From positions 663,176 to 727,175 of the forward strand of contig NZ_JAABOS010000001.1 of assembly GCF_010078235.1 (NCBI RefSeq): DNA of 64,000 bases, read 5' to 3'. Position numbers and translations under genes: made by a program. Origin of the DNA: Cognatundibacterium crateris (lineage in GTDB: Bacteria; Pseudomonadota; Gammaproteobacteria; Burkholderiales; Burkholderiaceae_D). Positions 1-8,595 of this stretch are shown piece by piece. Every line of letters begins with the position of its first letter. The first letter of the stretch is position 1. The notes beneath the pieces were generated by a model. That model had not been told where the DNA came from. It worked only from the letters and a program-made list of their open reading frames with translations, and did no database searches.

Positions 1-60
1 TTCGAACCTCCGACCCCATGCACCCCATGCATGTACGCTACCAGGCTGCGCTACGCCCCG
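1..60 (-). tRNA. tRNA-Pro (anticodon GGG), 3' end cut off by the window edge
   Basis: Read on the minus strand, the sequence starts at position 60 with CGGGGCGTAG, the usual 5' acceptor stem and start of a proline tRNA. A D-arm follows (GCGC, AGCCTGGTA, GCGT). The anticodon arm is CATGC-ATGGGGT-GCATG, a perfect 5-bp stem whose loop puts GGG at positions 34-36. The T-arm begins GGAGGTTCGAA and is lost at the window edge together with the 3' acceptor strand. The identity is firm; only the end is missing. Confidence 0.95.
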
Positions 61-73
61 ACTCGAGGCACAG

Positions 74-79
74 ATTATA
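74..79 (-). promoter_or_regulatory. -10 box of the tRNA-Pro promoter
   Basis: On the minus strand a consensus TATAAT lies 13 bases before the first tRNA base. The best -35 candidate, TGGCAA 17 bases further upstream, is poor. A GC-rich stretch (CCTCGAG) between the -10 and the tRNA start resembles the discriminator of stable-RNA promoters. The rest of 80-305 shows no supportable gene. Confidence 0.55.
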
Positions 80-305
80 GTAGATGATAAGCATTTTTGC
101 CATGTATCCGGATAAAAATACCGGCAATCATTTTGCTGCCAGCGCGGCCCCTGACTTGATCTTACTCTATGTCGCTGACCACATAGCAACAGTAGCCTTA
201 GGCTGCGCACTTTTTGTGATTTGCAGACACACCCTCAACTGCATTACTGATAAAAGTGCAAATGGCTGCATGCCCGGGGCCATGAATTGTTACGCAAGCA
301 GGTGA

Positions 306-1940
306 CTACGCAATCATTGCAGGCCTGGGGGCTGAACCTGCTATTTTCATCGTTTTTTGTTTTGTCAGTCTGGCTTGACTGGCAGCACGAATGACTTGAA
401 ATGCACCAACCAGCGCGGTCAGTTTTTCAGCTTGTTCGCGCATAGAAGCCGATGCATACGCAGCCTCCTCGACCAAGGCAGCATTCTGCTGAGTACCCTG
501 GTCGATTCTGGCCATGGCAACGTTAATCTGCGTAATGCCCTGATTCTGTTCGCTGCTGGCGGCAGTAATTTCATTGACTACATCCACCACATTTTGCACA
601 CTGGACACGACCACATCCATGGTGCTGCCAGCACGCTTGACCAGTTCACTGCCTAGCCGGACTTTTTCATTTGAGTCATTGATCAAAGCCTTGATTTCTT
701 TCGCCGAAATCGCACTGCGCTGCGCCAATTGCCGCACCTCACTCGCCACTACGGCAAAGCCACGCCCCTGCTCGCCAGCACGTGCTGCCTCCACTGCCGC
801 ATTCAGCGCCAGAATATTGGTCTGAAAAGCGATGCCGTCAATCACAGCGATAATATCCACGATTTTTACAGTCGCCTGGGTGATGGCATCCATATTTTCC
901 ATCACGTCGGCTACCATATTGCCACCTTGCGAGGCAACACTCTTTGCCTGATGCGCAAGCTGATTGGCCTGCTCTGCATGATTCACGTTTTGTTTGACGG
1001 TACTGGTCAGCTCCTCAAGTGAAGCTGCGGTTTCTTCGAGCGAGCTGGCCTGCTGCTCCGTCCTGACTGATAAATCATTATTGCCTACTGCGATTTGATC
1101 CGCCGCTGTCGAGATCGACTCTGTGCTGTCCCGGACTTCATTGACGATCAAAGCAAGGCTGTCGCGCATGGCTTTGATTGCATATAACAGACTGCGGCTG
1201 TCACCGTCCTGCAGATCAATTGCAGCGGTCAGATCCCCTTGCGCAATGAATTGCGTCACCGTTTTGGCATACGCTGGTTCACAACCAATTTCACCCATTA
1301 GCGAACGCCGGATACCGATCGCAATTGCGAGACCGAGTACAACTGCCACGCCACTACCGACGGACATCATCCATACGACTTCCTGATACTCGCTATCCGC
1401 AGCATGTTCGTCATCGAGACTTTTTTTACGCTGCAATTCAATAAAATCATGAATCGCCTGTTGCCAGGCGGCGGTGGCCGGAATCGCCTGTGTCATCAAT
1501 AAACTCACCGCTTCTTCTTTACGTCCAGACATGCCCAATTCCAGGAATTGCAGATTGAGTTTACCTGCGACTTCGGTATCACGCATGATCTCTGACACAA
1601 ATGCTTTACCTTTGGCATCGAGCGGCATTTTTGCCAGCTCCGCCAGCGCCTTGTCGTAACTCAGATTGGCAGCGGAGACTTTCTTTTTCTGCTCCAGCAT
1701 CTCATTCATATCTGACAGCAAAGCGATAGTGCGTACTACGCGCGCCGTCACGTGCACGGCATCGCTCATATCCTCAAGTAAGGCCATCTTACGCACATTG
1801 ACATCAACCACATGGTGCAAAGAATTGTTATTGACTTTGATACCATACAAGCCAAACCCCGCGACCAGGCCAAGAAAAAGCAGAATAACGCCGAAGCCTA
1901 TAATCAGGCGGGTATTGAGACGCAATTGAGAGAACTTCAT
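306..1940 (-). CDS. Methyl-accepting chemotaxis protein
   Basis: Transmembrane chemoreceptor that signals to CheA/CheW. The N-terminus is a short cytoplasmic stretch and TM1 (about residues 10-32), then a four-helix-bundle periplasmic ligand domain of about 150 residues, TM2 near residues 190-212, a HAMP region and a long cytoplasmic signalling coiled coil. The conserved hairpin tip ([20 protein letters not shown]) is intact. The ATG at 1940 is preferred because GGAGG (1946-1950) is 5 bases from it; the ATG one codon upstream is too close. It has no chemotaxis neighbours, so it is an orphan receptor. The ligand cannot be read from sequence. Confidence 0.95.
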   Translation of the reverse strand: MKFSQLRLNTRLIIGFGVILLFLGLVAGFGLYGIKVNNNSLHHVVDVNVRKMALLEDMSDAVHVTARVVRTIALLSDMNEMLEQKKKVSAANLSYDKALAELAKMPLDAKGKAFVSEIMRDTEVAGKLNLQFLELGMSGRKEEAVSLLMTQAIPATAAWQQAIHDFIELQRKKSLDDEHAADSEYQEVVWMMSVGSGVAVVLGLAIAIGIRRSLMGEIGCEPAYAKTVTQFIAQGDLTAAIDLQDGDSRSLLYAIKAMRDSLALIVNEVRDSTESISTAADQIAVGNNDLSVRTEQQASSLEETAASLEELTSTVKQNVNHAEQANQLAHQAKSVASQGGNMVADVMENMDAITQATVKIVDIIAVIDGIAFQTNILALNAAVEAARAGEQGRGFAVVASEVRQLAQRSAISAKEIKALINDSNEKVRLGSELVKRAGSTMDVVVSSVQNVVDVVNEITAASSEQNQGITQINVAMARIDQGTQQNAALVEEAAYASASMREQAEKLTALVGAFQVIRAASQARLTKQKTMKIAGSAPRPAMIA

Positions 1941-2202
1941 CATGACCTCCAAGCCTAGGCAAAGCAGCAATGAACGGATACCAATATGGTCGGGCTAAAT
2001 GAAAAGCGATAGCATGCAAGCGCCCTAACATTTCCATGTGGAAATTTCTTTGATTATATTGAGCATTCTCTGTGTTTTCTGTTAATCATTGTTGCTTCAA
2101 AATTCCTAAGTCCGAATGCAGGCAATGCCGCCTTTGTAATTTTGTAAGCCTCGATTCAGACAGCGGGCTTATGATAGATGCATCAATGCGAAGGATGACC
2201 CA

Positions 2203-3138
2203 ATGCTACCCGCCTACATTACGCATCACGACTGCCTCCTGCACGATATGGGAGAGCAGCATCCGGAATCCCCGGCCCGCCTGGGTGCAATCAATGATCA
2301 GTTACTGATGCATGGACTGCTCGATTACATGCATGCGTTTGATCCGCCGCTGGTCACACAGCAGCAACTGGCACAAGCGCACACTGAGGCTTATCTGGAG
2401 AATTTTGCTCAAACCGGAGCGAATGTACCGGAAGATGGCTATGTGCAGATCGATCCCGACACCCGCATCAATGCTTACTCTTACCGGGCTGCGCAAAGAG
2501 CGGCGGGGGCTGCGGTGATGGCGGCGGAGCTGGTCGCGAGCGGTAAAGCGCCGGTCGCGTTCTGTAATATCCGCCCGCCCGGCCACCATGCGGAACGCGC
2601 AGCGGCTGGCGGCTTCTGCTTTTTCAATAATGTCGCGGTGGCGATCCTGCATGCGCTGGACACGCAAGGCATTAGCCGGGTGGCGTTGATAGACTTTGAT
2701 GTACATCACGGCAATGGCAGTGAAGATATTCTGGCGGGTGATCAGCGTGTTTTAATGTGCTCCAGCTTTGAAAAAGATATCTATCCATTTTGTGGTGATA
2801 TTCCCAAAGCGACTAATATGATTAATGTCGGCCTGCCCTCACGCTCAGGCGGCAAGCTGTTCCGCGAGATGGTGGCGGCACACTGGCTGCCTGCGCTGGA
2901 CGCGTTTGCACCGGAGATGATTTTTATCTCAGCCGGATTCGATGCACATCGTGAAGATGACATGGGTAATCTGGGGCTGGTGGAGGCCGACTTTGCCTGG
3001 GTCACTAAAGAAATCGTGGCAGTCGCCAATAAACATGCACGTGGCCGCATCGTGTCCTGCCTGGAAGGCGGCTATGAACTGTCGCCGCTGGGACGCAGTG
3101 TCGCCGCGCATGTACGGGTATTGATCGGCGCCGATTGA
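2203..3138 (+). CDS. Histone deacetylase-family (HDAC/AcuC/APAH-like) zinc deacetylase
   Basis: Zn-dependent amidohydrolase of the arginase/deacetylase fold, 311 residues, a full-length single domain. Family landmarks appear in order: RPPGHHAE (the paired active-site histidines), DFDVHHGNG (metal-binding Asp and His), SAGFDAH (second metal Asp) and LEGGYEL (catalytic Tyr loop). Bacterial members remove acetyl groups from lysines, polyamines or small amines; the substrate here is not determined by sequence. It lies 33 bases upstream of a PatZ-like acetyltransferase on the same strand, so protein lysine deacetylation is a reasonable inference. The start has an AAGGA about 7 bases upstream. Confidence 0.93.
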   Translation: MLPAYITHHDCLLHDMGEQHPESPARLGAINDQLLMHGLLDYMHAFDPPLVTQQQLAQAHTEAYLENFAQTGANVPEDGYVQIDPDTRINAYSYRAAQRAAGAAVMAAELVASGKAPVAFCNIRPPGHHAERAAAGGFCFFNNVAVAILHALDTQGISRVALIDFDVHHGNGSEDILAGDQRVLMCSSFEKDIYPFCGDIPKATNMINVGLPSRSGGKLFREMVAAHWLPALDAFAPEMIFISAGFDAHREDDMGNLGLVEADFAWVTKEIVAVANKHARGRIVSCLEGGYELSPLGRSVAAHVRVLIGAD

Positions 3139-3171
3139 ACTGCTGCGCCACACCACTTTACAAAGACGATT

Positions 3172-5874
3172 ATGGACAAACACTACCTGTCATCCTTATT
3201 TTCTCCACAATCCATTGTGGTCTTTGCCGGACCACAGGAGTCGTCAGAACAGCCGCCTGAACAAGCCCTTGAACAACCCGGCAGCCTCGCCAGAGTATTG
3301 GTTGCGGACCTGCAGGCAAGTGGCTTTCAAGGGCCGGTCAGCTATCTGGACATCGGCATGACAGGTACACTGGGTGACCTGGCAGCCTCACGCGCCGATC
3401 TGGCATTAATCGCACTGCCGAATGCGCAATTAGCCGACGCACTCGAAGTGGTGGGACGCATACAATGCCGGGCCGCGGTTATCCTCTCCAATGGTGTCGA
3501 CAGCCAGCTCGCGGCGCATTTGTACCAAATCGCACGTCAGCACAATATTCATTTACTGGGCCCGAATTGCATGGGATTCCAGCGACCTAAAAATCAGCTC
3601 AATGCCAGCGTGCTGGGCAAACTGGCGCGACCAGGCAGCATTGCAGTCGTGTCGCAATCGGGTGCCCTGGCCAGCTCTATACTGGACTGGGCAGCAAAAA
3701 GCGGTATCGGCTTTTCTGCTGTGGTATCGCTGGGTGCGAATACCGTGGTGGACATTGCCCAGGTACTGGATTTCCTGGCCGAAGACCGTCATACCCAGAG
3801 TATCGTGGTATATCTGGAAGGCATACGCCATGCGCGGCGCTTCATGAGTTCGCTGCGCGCTGCGGCCAATGCTAAACCTGTCATCGTACTCAAAGCTGGC
3901 CGTCAGCCGGATGGCTCGAAAGCGGCTTTAACCCATTCGGGTGCCATCGTCGGCAGCGATGCGATTTTCGATGCTGCCCTGCAGCGCGCCGGCGCGGTAC
4001 GGGTGCGCTCTATGGTGCAGATGTTTGCTGCCATCAAATGCCTGTCGGCGCGCTATCTGCCTGTGGGACGGCGACTGGCAATCATCTCGAATGGCGGCGG
4101 ACCTGCAGTGCTGGCAGCCGATGTGCTGAATGAACTGGGCCTGCAACTCGCCACCCTCACCTCATCCGATGCGGAGCAGCTGAAGGCACGCTTATCGCCG
4201 CTGGCCTGTGTACGCGACATACTGGATCTGGGCCAGGATGCCGATGCCAGCCATTTCCGCGCTGCGATTCAGGCTTGCGCCCATAGCCAGCAAGTCGATG
4301 GCATGCTGGTAATCCTGTCACCTACGCCCGGCATCGACACCGGTACCATTGCGCAGGCGCTGGCTGATGAACAGCCGAATGTGGGCAAAACCATGATCAG
4401 TTGCTGGATGGGCGATGAACAGGTCGCTGACGCACGCAAGATACTGTACCGTGCAGCGATACCGAGCTTCCGCACACCGGAAGCGGCAGTCGATGCCTTC
4501 CATCATATTTCTCTGTTCCACCAGAACCAGCAATTGCTGCGCCAGGTGCCCTCACCTTTATCACAGCTGGCCAAGCCAGACATAGAAGGGGCGCGCATCC
4601 TGATTGAAAGTGTGCTGGCCGAGCGCCGAAAAATTTTGACCGAAATGGAATCCAAGGCCTTGCTGGCGGCGTTTCATATCCCAGTCACCAAAACTATCCT
4701 GGCACGCTCTGCCACTGAGGCCATGCTGGTGGCGAATCAGCTGGGCTATCCGGTCGCACTCAAAATCGATTCGCCCGACATTCCGCACAAGTCCGATGTA
4801 CAAGGGGTGGCGCTGAATATCGTCAATGCCGCGGCGGTACGCGATACCTGGCAGGATATGCAGACCCGCGTCAGCCGGCTGTGTCCGGATGCGAATATCC
4901 ATGGGGTTACGGTACAGAATATGTCGGGCAAACCGGATGGACGCGAGTTATTCATCGGCGTATCGACCGATGAATTATTTGGTCCTGTGATTTCCTTCGG
5001 TGTGGGTGGCGTCATGATAGAACTGCTGACCGACCGTAGCCTGGAACTGCCGCCGCTGAATCAATTCCTGGCTCACAGACTGATAGAAAGAGTCAGGTCG
5101 TCCAGTATTTTGCAAGCCTGGCGCGGCGCGCCCGCCGTCGACCGGGAAGCACTGGAACAAATCCTGTTGCGTGTCTCGGAAATGGTATGCGCCTTGCCGC
5201 AACTGCGCGAAATGGATATCAACCCGGTCATCGTCGATGAGGACGGTGCGGTGGTGGTGGATGCACGTATCGTGATCGACAATGTGGCGCTCAAGCCCGG
5301 TAACTATGAGCATCTGGCGATTTCGCCCTACCCGTCCGACTCGGAAATGGAATTCCCTCTGCGCGATGGCAGCCGCTACATTGTGCGTCCCCTACATCCG
5401 CATGATGCCGATATGCTGCAAACCCTGGTGCGCGGGCTGTCAGATGAAAGCCGCTATTTCCGCTTTGTGTCTTCGATTAAGGAATTGTCTGACCGCATGC
5501 TGGCCAAATTTACCCTGATCGACTATGACAGGGAAATGGCGCTGGTGGCAATCTATCCGGAACGCACCGCCCTGCCCGATGGCGGCTTTGCTGAGACGGA
5601 AAAAATCATCGGTGTATCGCGCTATGTGACCAATCCCGATAAGAGCAGCTGTGAATTTTCTTTGCTGATCGCCGATGAATTCAGCGGTCAGGGTCTGGGC
5701 TCGCGCATGATGCTGTCCATCATAGAAGTGGCACGCAAGCGCGGCCTGAGCCAGATAGAAGGTTTGGTGCTGACTAAAAACGCATCCATGCTCAAGCTGA
5801 TGCGCAGTCTGGATTTCCGGATACAGGCTTATGAAGATGATCCTGATTTCCGGCTGTGCGTGAAATCCTTATAA
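3172..5874 (+). CDS. PatZ-like bifunctional NDP-forming acyl-CoA synthetase / GNAT acetyltransferase
   Basis: Fusion of 900 residues. An N-terminal CoA-binding Rossmann domain (about 1-135) and a succinyl-CoA-ligase-like domain (about 140-450) are followed by an ATP-grasp domain (about 465-690) and a C-terminal GNAT domain (about 735-900) with the acetyl-CoA loop SGQGLGSRM. This is the layout of the protein acetyltransferases Pat/PatZ, which acetylate lysines such as that of acetyl-CoA synthetase. His255 in the motif THSGAIVG matches the phosphohistidine of ADP-forming acyl-CoA synthetases, so the synthetase half may still be active. It probably shares an operon with the deacetylase upstream. 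A strong hairpin follows the stop. Confidence 0.9.
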   Translation: MDKHYLSSLFSPQSIVVFAGPQESSEQPPEQALEQPGSLARVLVADLQASGFQGPVSYLDIGMTGTLGDLAASRADLALIALPNAQLADALEVVGRIQCRAAVILSNGVDSQLAAHLYQIARQHNIHLLGPNCMGFQRPKNQLNASVLGKLARPGSIAVVSQSGALASSILDWAAKSGIGFSAVVSLGANTVVDIAQVLDFLAEDRHTQSIVVYLEGIRHARRFMSSLRAAANAKPVIVLKAGRQPDGSKAALTHSGAIVGSDAIFDAALQRAGAVRVRSMVQMFAAIKCLSARYLPVGRRLAIISNGGGPAVLAADVLNELGLQLATLTSSDAEQLKARLSPLACVRDILDLGQDADASHFRAAIQACAHSQQVDGMLVILSPTPGIDTGTIAQALADEQPNVGKTMISCWMGDEQVADARKILYRAAIPSFRTPEAAVDAFHHISLFHQNQQLLRQVPSPLSQLAKPDIEGARILIESVLAERRKILTEMESKALLAAFHIPVTKTILARSATEAMLVANQLGYPVALKIDSPDIPHKSDVQGVALNIVNAAAVRDTWQDMQTRVSRLCPDANIHGVTVQNMSGKPDGRELFIGVSTDELFGPVISFGVGGVMIELLTDRSLELPPLNQFLAHRLIERVRSSSILQAWRGAPAVDREALEQILLRVSEMVCALPQLREMDINPVIVDEDGAVVVDARIVIDNVALKPGNYEHLAISPYPSDSEMEFPLRDGSRYIVRPLHPHDADMLQTLVRGLSDESRYFRFVSSIKELSDRMLAKFTLIDYDREMALVAIYPERTALPDGGFAETEKIIGVSRYVTNPDKSSCEFSLLIADEFSGQGLGSRMMLSIIEVARKRGLSQIEGLVLTKNASMLKLMRSLDFRIQAYEDDPDFRLCVKSL

Positions 5875-5878
5875 ACTG

Positions 5879-5914
5879 CTGACGCTGTGATGCTGACAAC
5901 CATCACAGCGTCAG
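5879..5914. terminator. Long hairpin between convergent genes
   Basis: A perfect 14-bp stem (CTGACGCTGTGATG / CATCACAGCGTCAG) with an 8-base loop lies between the convergent PatZ-like gene and the SGNH gene. No T-run follows on either strand, so it is an atypical intrinsic terminator or an RNA 3'-end stabiliser for both transcripts. Confidence 0.55.
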
Positions 5915-5942
5915 GTTCAGCGTCAGGGTCGGCAATGAGAAC

Positions 5943-7154
5943 TCAGCGCGACTTACGTCCACGCTGATACATATGGATAAATGACTCGTAAAAATCGGCA
6001 CCGCTGCGTTCGTAACCTTCTTCGGTAAAATGGATCAGATCCTGTCCCGCCAGCGGCGGTGTGGCGGCCGCGTAGCGCTGTATCGAGCAGGCACCGCCCA
6101 TGGCTTTTTCCCAGTCCCAGTACAACAGTTTTTCCTCGATCGCGATTTGCTTTTGTATAGTTTGCACATTCCTTAAGGCTGCAGGGATTTTATAACGGCA
6201 GCCGACTTGCTCGCCGGGGCCAGTTTTTCTGGCTGAATTCGGTGCACCGATCAGCAATATCGCGGCTTGCGGCGCAGCGGCACGCAGATTACGTACCGAA
6301 GTTTGCAGGTCGCTGTAATAGGCATCAAAGTCAGGTTTGGCATCAAAGGCTTCGTTAGTCCCATACGATAAAATCAGCAAATCGGGCTTACGCCAGCGCA
6401 GTTGATCACGCAGGGCTTCCGGTTGCCAGCGCAGGATCACACGCTGCATCGCACCGACGACACCCAGTGCATCCACCGTCACACCGGGAGCCAGCGTATC
6501 AATCACGATGCCGCCCAGCTCCGCCGGTGCTTCATCGGCACGCAGAAAAAAACTGTTCTGCTCATTACCGGCACCATATACATAACTGACTTGCCAATCC
6601 TGCGACAGCGGCGCGGCCAGTTCACGCTGTTCGCCATCTGGCATGACGATGCGCCAGCCACCCGCCGTAGCGTCACTGCTGCGGCGCGACCAGACACTGA
6701 CGCGCAGCGGCCCATTGACCGGGAACTTGGGCTGGATCTCCATGTAAGCACCAGGGTCAGGCAGATTGGCGACGCCGCCTACCGGGAAATTCTCAGGATT
6801 GGCGCGCGCGATACGGGTTTTCCAGTTACCGGCCATTTTCATCAAGACCTGGGCTGAGCGTTGATTCTTGACGTAACCCGGCGTGATCCAGCCTATGCCG
6901 GCATTGCCAAAACGTTGCTGCATGCGGTCGCGAAACGCATGCGTGAAGTAATCGCCACCGGTATGCGAATCACCAAACTGCATAATCCTGAGCACATCCT
7001 TGCTTTCACCACGCTCCAGCGCTGCCAGTTGCCGCCAGACGCGATAGATGTTCGGATCGCCATAATCCACCACCTGCGCCAGCCCTGCCGCCTGACTCAG
7101 TGGGGGCAGTAGCAGGCACAGCACAGTTAAACAGCTTAGTGTGGATTTACGCAT
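5943..7154 (-). CDS. Periplasmic SGNH/GDSL-family hydrolase or O-acyltransferase
   Basis: Secreted SGNH-fold protein of about 403 residues. After the ATG at 7154 there is a basic n-region (MRKS), a hydrophobic core and a likely signal peptidase site after SQA. Block I reads MQFGDSHTGG with the nucleophile Ser; block III reads SYGTNEAFD with the oxyanion Asn; the C-terminal block DLIHFTEEGYE supplies the Asp and His. It is the last gene of an MBOAT-SGNH-SGNH operon, 17 bases after the preceding stop, so it probably acts on or adds O-acyl groups of an envelope polysaccharide. An in-frame TTG three codons upstream is an alternative start. Confidence 0.85.
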   Translation of the reverse strand: MRKSTLSCLTVLCLLLPPLSQAAGLAQVVDYGDPNIYRVWRQLAALERGESKDVLRIMQFGDSHTGGDYFTHAFRDRMQQRFGNAGIGWITPGYVKNQRSAQVLMKMAGNWKTRIARANPENFPVGGVANLPDPGAYMEIQPKFPVNGPLRVSVWSRRSSDATAGGWRIVMPDGEQRELAAPLSQDWQVSYVYGAGNEQNSFFLRADEAPAELGGIVIDTLAPGVTVDALGVVGAMQRVILRWQPEALRDQLRWRKPDLLILSYGTNEAFDAKPDFDAYYSDLQTSVRNLRAAAPQAAILLIGAPNSARKTGPGEQVGCRYKIPAALRNVQTIQKQIAIEEKLLYWDWEKAMGGACSIQRYAAATPPLAGQDLIHFTEEGYERSGADFYESFIHMYQRGRKSR

Positions 7155-7171
7155 CAGTATCAATCAGTAGT

Positions 7172-8590
7172 TCAGGAAGAAGTGGTGGACGTCGCGGAGG
7201 TGGTGACCGGCGACGAGAGCTCGCGACGCTCTTTGCGGCGTGGATGAACAAGCGGATTGGAGACCGGATTTGCGACTGGATGTGCAGCCGGACTCAGGTT
7301 CTGCGCTGCACTGTCATTCTGTGCCTGTTCGGTGGCGGCGGGCTGTGGCAATACGAACTGGCGCATCACCAGTTGGGTAAGCAGTTTATGGCCATCGCGC
7401 GTGAAATGCACGCCATCGCCACTACGCACCACGATTTGCTCACCACTTTTACCGGTAATGGTGCGCTGATATTCATCGGCTTTATCGCTCAGGATTTCAC
7501 GTGTGGACAGATAGCGCGAAGTACCGTCTTTCATCGCACCCGCATACAATTGATTCAGTACCGGTACGCCTTTCTGGATATTGTCCTTGCCCATATTCGG
7601 CGCGCCCAGCCAGATCACCCGTACATGCTGGGAATGCGCAAAGTTCAGGATACCAGCCACCCGCTCTGCGTATAAACGACGCCAGGTCTCGCTGCCGAAA
7701 GGCTCATATTTACCGCCCAATACCATGTCCCAGGTATCATTGGCTCCCATGAAGATCACCAGAATACTGATTTTTTCTTTTGGGATCAGCTCACGGATGC
7801 GACCCGGCCAGTCATAATAATTCGGATACGTCAGTCCTGTGCTTTGCTTACTCACGTCCAGCGCTTTGACCTGCACATTCTGCAAAGCGCGTGCCAGATG
7901 CGGCGCAACCCCTTGCATCATGGAGTCACCGACCAGCAATACGCGATCCGTCTTGGATAACACGATGCGGCCGTCTTCCGCCAGACGGGCAAACTGGGTC
8001 ACAGCGGGCAGCTCTTCGCTATCGCCGCTGTCGGCCTGCGCCGACGTCGCCGATGCGGTATGTGACGCAGATACAGGTGCAGCTTCCGGATTGATGTTCG
8101 CAGCGCTGGCCGTCGCATCCGCGCCAGTTGTGCCATTTTCCTTTCTGCGCACCGCAGCGTCCGTTTGCACTGTACTCAAGGTACCTAATTGCTGTGCATG
8201 CGCCTTGAGCGACAGGCCAGCCTGTGCCGAGCTCTTGATGACCGGCTCAGACACTTGTGCGAGATCCTGATCCGAAAGAGCAGCTTTACCGTACAACAGC
8301 ACATTCGCCGCCAGCACCATACGCTGCTGTAATTCCGCCGTACCGGATAGACGGCTTTGCAGTGCAGATTCCAGCTGTGCGCTGAGTACTGGTCCATGGC
8401 GCCACCAGGCATGTGGAATCGCAGTCGACAAACCCAGTTCCGCATGGCGGGTTTGCTGCCAATACAGGTCCAGCGCATCCTGACGCAACCAGGCTATCAG
8501 CGCCAGGCTGCAACCTAATAAACTCAATACCCGCAGCGCAGTTGTTGGCTGTGGTTTATGGTCGGGATGGTCACCAAAATACATATTCAT
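7172..8590 (-). CDS. DUF459-type SGNH-family protein, membrane-anchored
   Basis: 472 residues. One N-terminal hydrophobic segment (about residues 20-36) anchors a periplasmic domain, with a low-complexity Ala/Ser/Thr linker around residues 140-190. The SGNH core follows: VLLVGDSMMQG (block I Ser), IFMGANDTWD (block III Asn) and DGVHFTRDGH (Asp/His). This matches the DUF459 family usually encoded beside MBOAT acyltransferases, analogous to the AlgI/AlgJ partnership. The start is 5 bases after the stop of the MBOAT gene, indicating translational coupling. Role: probable transfer of acetyl from the membrane acyltransferase to a polymer. The polymer is unknown because no polysaccharide genes are nearby. 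Confidence 0.85.
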   Translation of the reverse strand: MNMYFGDHPDHKPQPTTALRVLSLLGCSLALIAWLRQDALDLYWQQTRHAELGLSTAIPHAWWRHGPVLSAQLESALQSRLSGTAELQQRMVLAANVLLYGKAALSDQDLAQVSEPVIKSSAQAGLSLKAHAQQLGTLSTVQTDAAVRRKENGTTGADATASAANINPEAAPVSASHTASATSAQADSGDSEELPAVTQFARLAEDGRIVLSKTDRVLLVGDSMMQGVAPHLARALQNVQVKALDVSKQSTGLTYPNYYDWPGRIRELIPKEKISILVIFMGANDTWDMVLGGKYEPFGSETWRRLYAERVAGILNFAHSQHVRVIWLGAPNMGKDNIQKGVPVLNQLYAGAMKDGTSRYLSTREILSDKADEYQRTITGKSGEQIVVRSGDGVHFTRDGHKLLTQLVMRQFVLPQPAATEQAQNDSAAQNLSPAAHPVANPVSNPLVHPRRKERRELSSPVTTSATSTTSS

Positions 8591-8595
8591 TCTGT

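Noticed and set aside
84..305. Possible 73-residue gene after the tRNA
   Set aside because: No ribosome site and no recognisable domain; the region also holds the tRNA promoter.
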